NCBI GenBank assembly: GCA_046482845.1
Contig: JAWOEJ010000027.1
Location: 1 to 15,663, forward strand
From: DATFJZ01 sp046482845
GTDB taxonomy: Bacteria; Desulfobacterota; Desulfobacteria; Desulfobacterales; Desulfobacteraceae
Direction: 5' to 3'
Length of the DNA: 15,663 nucleotides
Below, piece after piece: positions 13,024 through 15,663 of the stretch. Below the pieces are notes generated by a model. That model was given only the letters and a program-made list of their open reading frames with translations, was not told where the DNA came from and made no database searches. Position 1 is the first letter of the stretch; each line of letters starts with the position of its first letter. The translations under genes and the position numbers were made by a program.

Positions 13024-14409
13024 ATGAGTGAATTAAAACCATCAGAAATAGTAAAGGAACTGGACCGGTACATCATCGGTCAGGAAAAGGCAAAGAAATC
13101 CGTTGCCATTGCATTGAGAAACCGATGGCGGCGGCGTCAGGTCCCCGAGGATTTAAGGGAGGAGATTGCCCCCAAGAATATAATCCTCATCGGATCAACC
13201 GGCGTGGGGAAAACAGAAATCGCAAGAAGACTGGCCAAACTTGCCGATTCCCCTTTTTTTAAGGTGGAGGCGTCAAAATTTACCGAAGTGGGGTATGTGG
13301 GCAGGGATGTGGAATCCATGATCCGGGACCTTGTTGAACTGACTGTAAACAATTTAAAGATACGCCAGCAGGAGGCTGTCCGTGAAAAAGCCGCAGGTAT
13401 TGCCGAGGAGCGGCTTCTTGATCTTCTGCTACCCAAATCCGGCAAATCTCCGGGCAAATCTTCGGAAGAGGGAAAGAGCCAGGGAGACAATGAGCCCTAT
13501 CTGGAGCTGGTCACCCCTTCTTCTACCCAGTCCTCTACCCGGGAAAAGCTGAGAAAAATGCTCAAGCAGGGCAAGCTGGATTCACGGTTTGTTGATCTGG
13601 ATGTGTCTGAAAACGCCATGCCCATGATAGAAATTTTTTCCAATGCCGGAATGGAGGAGATGGGAGTCAATATGAAGGATATGCTGGGCCATCTCATGCC
13701 GAAAAATACAAAACGACGCAAGGTTAAGGTAAAGGAGGCCCTGAAACTGCTTACCCAGGAAGAGGCGGCCCATCTTGTGGATATGGAAAAAGTGACATCA
13801 GATGCGGTTGAACTTGTGGAGCAGTCCGGTATCATTTTTCTGGATGAAATAGACAAGATTGCCGGCAAGGAGAGCAGCTACGGGCCTGAAGTGTCCAAGC
13901 AGGGCGTGCAGAGAGATCTTCTCCCCATTGTTGAGGGCAGCAGTGTTCCCACCAAATACGGAACGGTTCATACAGATCATATTCTCTTTATTGCTTCGGG
14001 TGCATTTCATACAGCCAAGCCCTCGGATCTGATCCCTGAACTTCAGGGCCGGTTTCCCATCCGTGTGGAACTGGATTCCCTTGCCCTCAATGATTTTCTA
14101 AGAATTCTCACCGAGCCGAAAAATGCCCTTGTTCTTCAGTACATTGCCCTTTTAAGAACCGAGGGTGTTAATCTGTCCTTTACCCAGGATGCTGTTGCAC
14201 GGATTGCCGCCATTGCCGTTGATGTGAATAATTCAACGGAAAATATCGGGGCAAGACGGCTGCACACCCTGATGGAGAGACTCCTTGAAAAAATTTTGTT
14301 TTCAGCACCGGATGTGGATGAAAAAGACATCAATATTGATGCGGAATTTGTTGACGCACAATTGATGGATATTGTTAAAGATCAGGATTTAAGCAGGTAT
14401 ATTTTATAA
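13024..14409 (+). CDS. hslU: HslU, AAA+ unfoldase subunit of HslVU
   Basis: HslU is the ATPase that recognises, unfolds and threads substrates into HslV. The 461-aa protein begins LKPSEIVKELDRYIIGQEKAKKSVAIALRNRWRR. It then has Walker A GSTGVGKT (57-64; the common form is GPTGVGKT), the pore loop GYVGRD (90-95), a charged intermediate domain (about 110-240), Walker B IIFLDEID (D274, E275) and the sensor-2 region NIGARRLHTLMERLLE. It ends DLSRYIL, the C-terminal tail that docks into HslV. All parts needed for activity are present. The intermediate domain carries a GKSPGKSSEEGKSQGD low-complexity stretch, ordinary for this variable region. It starts 2 nt after hslV, and argB begins 1 nt after its stop. 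Confidence 0.97.
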   Translation: MSELKPSEIVKELDRYIIGQEKAKKSVAIALRNRWRRRQVPEDLREEIAPKNIILIGSTGVGKTEIARRLAKLADSPFFKVEASKFTEVGYVGRDVESMIRDLVELTVNNLKIRQQEAVREKAAGIAEERLLDLLLPKSGKSPGKSSEEGKSQGDNEPYLELVTPSSTQSSTREKLRKMLKQGKLDSRFVDLDVSENAMPMIEIFSNAGMEEMGVNMKDMLGHLMPKNTKRRKVKVKEALKLLTQEEAAHLVDMEKVTSDAVELVEQSGIIFLDEIDKIAGKESSYGPEVSKQGVQRDLLPIVEGSSVPTKYGTVHTDHILFIASGAFHTAKPSDLIPELQGRFPIRVELDSLALNDFLRILTEPKNALVLQYIALLRTEGVNLSFTQDAVARIAAIAVDVNNSTENIGARRLHTLMERLLEKILFSAPDVDEKDINIDAEFVDAQLMDIVKDQDLSRYIL

Positions 14410-14410
14410 A

Positions 14411-15322
14411 ATGAATGCATCAGGGAATAAGATGACTGCACCGGAAAACAGGATGAATGCAGCAGACATATTAATTGAATCTCTGCCCTACATCCGGAAG
14501 TTTTCAGGAAAGACCATTGTTGTCAAATACGGCGGACATGCCATGGTGGACACACGGCTCAAAGAAGATTTTGCCAGTGATATCACCTTGTTGAAATACG
14601 TGGGAATTAACCCTGTGGTGGTACACGGCGGCGGTCCCCAGATCAACAAGGTCCTGGATGCCATGGGCATTGTCCCGAAATTTGTAAGGGGGATGCGGTA
14701 TACAGACGACAAGATCATGGATGTGGTGGAGATGGTTCTCGGCGGCAAGGTCAACAAGGAGATTGTTGCACAGATAAACCGGGCCGGCGGCCGGGCAGCT
14801 GGCCTGTCAGGAAAAGACGGGTCTTTGATTCTTGCTGAAAAAATGACCATATATAAGGAAACACAAGGGGAAAATCCCCCGGAAATCATTGATCCCGGCA
14901 TGGTGGGGTCTGTTTCAAAAATTGACCCCTCTATTATACATACCCTTGTTGATAACGGGTTTATTCCGGTAATTGCTCCTGTGGGTACAGGGAAAAACAA
15001 TGAGACCTATAATATCAATGCAGACCTTGTTGCTTCTAAAATAGCCTCGGCCCTTCAGGCAGAGCGCCTTATTCTGCTCACTGATGTGGACGGCCTGCTG
15101 GACAGCCAAAATCAGCTCATGACTTCGGTGGACAAACAGACCATCAATACCATGATCCGGGAAAATGAAATAAAAGGGGGCATGATTCCAAAAATGGAGT
15201 GCTGCATGGAAGCGCTGGCAAACAGGGTGGGCAAAGCCCATATCATCAATGGCACCCGCCCCCATGCCCTGCTTCTGGAATTATTTACCGATTCAGGTAT
15301 AGGTACGCAGCTGGTTTTATAA
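14411..15322 (+). CDS. argB: N-acetylglutamate kinase
   Basis: ArgB phosphorylates N-acetyl-L-glutamate in arginine synthesis. Motifs are KYGGHAM (39-45), VVVHGGGPQINKVLDAMG (69-86), the substrate loop RAAGLSGKDG, NADLVASKIASALQAERLILLTDVDGLL and GGMIPKM (Lys261). The end RPHALLLELFTDSGIGTQLVL is normal, so the gene is intact up to its TAA. The N-terminal helix (AADILIESLPYIRKF) before the first strand is characteristic of arginine-inhibited hexameric kinases, so feedback inhibition is likely. Three in-frame ATGs lie at 14411, 14432 and 14453. AGGGA at 14422-14426 makes the second a good alternative start (296 aa). Coupling to hslU, with a 1-nt gap, favours the first. Confidence 0.95.
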   Translation: MNASGNKMTAPENRMNAADILIESLPYIRKFSGKTIVVKYGGHAMVDTRLKEDFASDITLLKYVGINPVVVHGGGPQINKVLDAMGIVPKFVRGMRYTDDKIMDVVEMVLGGKVNKEIVAQINRAGGRAAGLSGKDGSLILAEKMTIYKETQGENPPEIIDPGMVGSVSKIDPSIIHTLVDNGFIPVIAPVGTGKNNETYNINADLVASKIASALQAERLILLTDVDGLLDSQNQLMTSVDKQTINTMIRENEIKGGMIPKMECCMEALANRVGKAHIINGTRPHALLLELFTDSGIGTQLVL

Positions 15323-15430
15323 CTCGGTTATCAATTTTTTTGAATACCGCCGCCCCCAGCGGTTGCCTGTCAGGAACGAGAACGACGGAGGACTTTTTCC
15401 CTGCCAGGCTAAAAATCAAGAACTGCGGCC
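15322..15430 (-). repeat. R1 repeat, copy D (subtype I), inverted, touching the argB stop
   Basis: Reverse complement of R1: on the + strand it begins ACTCGGTTATCAA and ends CTGCGGCC. Its first base is the last base of the argB TAA. It is nearly identical to copy A over the full length. With copy E it makes a large inverted repeat: 15352-15377 pairs perfectly with 15502-15527 (26 bp) and 15391-15409 with 15462-15480 (19 bp). It may form a 3'-end structure for the operon transcript, but there is no terminal T-run. Confidence 0.88.
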
Positions 15431-15445
15431 ACTGGTCCTCAAACA

Positions 15446-15565
15446 GCTTGATTGTCGCAACGCCTGGCAGGGAAAAAGTCTGATCTCCTTTGGTTCTCAA
15501 TGTTCCTGACAGGCAACCGCTGGGGGCTCTTAATCGGTCCTTCCATAAAAAGTTGATAACCGAGT
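15446..15565 (+). repeat. R1 repeat, copy E (subtype II)
   Basis: Contains GCCTGGCAGGGAAAAAGTC (15462-15480), a 21-nt loop close to that of copy C (TGATCTCCTTTGGTTCTCAA), the conserved CCTGACAGGCAACCGCTGGG block and a CTCTTAATCGG tail. It ends GTTGATAACCGAGT like subtype I. It is separated from the inverted copy D by about 15 bp. Confidence 0.85.
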
Positions 15566-15613
15566 ATAAGGAATTCAAACCCCAGAATACTCAGAAAAGA
15601 AAACGAATAAAAA

Positions 15614-15643
15614 TTCTGTGTTTTCTGTGTTTTCTGTGGTTAA
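15614..15643 (+). repeat. TTCTGTG motif, three units at 9-bp spacing
   Basis: TTCTGTG occurs at 15614, 15623 and 15632, ending TGTGGTTAA. Similar TCTGTG...TCTGTGGTTAA strings are, as I recall, seen as dispersed repeats in other bacterial genomes. The surrounding 15566-15663 is AT-rich with no gene visible; the next gene would lie beyond the window. Confidence 0.6.
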
Positions 15644-15663
15644 AAATAAAAATATTATATTTT

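Noticed and set aside
15352..15527. Ordinary rho-independent terminator after argB
   Set aside because: The inverted repeat is very long and has no T-run at its end. It is better described as two inverted R1 copies; termination remains possible but is not shown.
1222..15578. Minus-strand open frames of 60-170 codons throughout the window
   Set aside because: They lie opposite well-identified genes or repeats, lack ribosome sites and encode nothing recognisable.

Overview
The window looks like a chromosomal segment of a sulfate-reducing Desulfobacterota (Desulfobacterales-like) bacterium. The grounds are the coaBC / uracil-glycosylase-like / xerC / hslV / hslU / argB run, a corrinoid- and tetrahydrofolate-dependent methyltransferase module without pyrrolysine, and generally deltaproteobacterial-looking proteins. 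The assignment is inference from protein character; no rRNA or other taxonomic marker is present. All recognisable genes are on the + strand.

Region 1 (1-742): the 5'-truncated N/G-domain part of an ffh (SRP54) gene enters from the left edge. It loses homology abruptly just after the G-domain ...SDV position, where a ~110-bp dispersed repeat (called R1 here) begins. A second R1 copy follows. Region 2 (743-3865): a three-gene methyl-transfer module. It has an MttB/COG5598-family methyltransferase without a TAG codon, a B12-binding corrinoid protein, and a methyltetrahydrofolate:corrinoid methyltransferase. Together they would move a methyl group from a quaternary (or similar) amine to a Co(I) corrinoid protein and then to tetrahydrofolate for the Wood-Ljungdahl pathway. 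A hairpin-forming repeat (R2) built on a 7-bp period sits between the first two genes. Region 3 (4024-8562): one very large gene (1512 aa), recognisably a GlmS-type glutamine amidotransferase plus double-SIS isomerase. It has a ~300-residue insertion inside the amidotransferase domain and ~475 extra residues at the C-terminus. Several catalytic positions are conserved, and others that are normally invariant are changed.

Region 4 (8563-9018): gene-free and filled by one R1 and two R2 copies, ending in a plausible promoter. Region 5 (9019-15322): a tightly packed likely operon of lipoprotein, coaBC, UDG-like gene, xerC-type recombinase, hslV, hslU and argB. Intergenic spacing is -11 to +53 nt. 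The xerC-hslV-hslU order recalls codV-codW-codX of Bacillus. Region 6 (15323-15663): two R1 copies in inverted orientation directly after the argB stop codon, then a TTCTGTG 9-bp tandem motif.

The most unusual content is the set of dispersed repeats, which occupy most of the intergenic space. R1 has five copies in two subtypes, with conserved flanks around a variable loop. R2 has three copies with a heptanucleotide internal period. The other notable item is the oversized, catalytically altered GlmS-like protein. R1 copy A is also a place where either an insertion/rearrangement or an assembly mis-join broke ffh.
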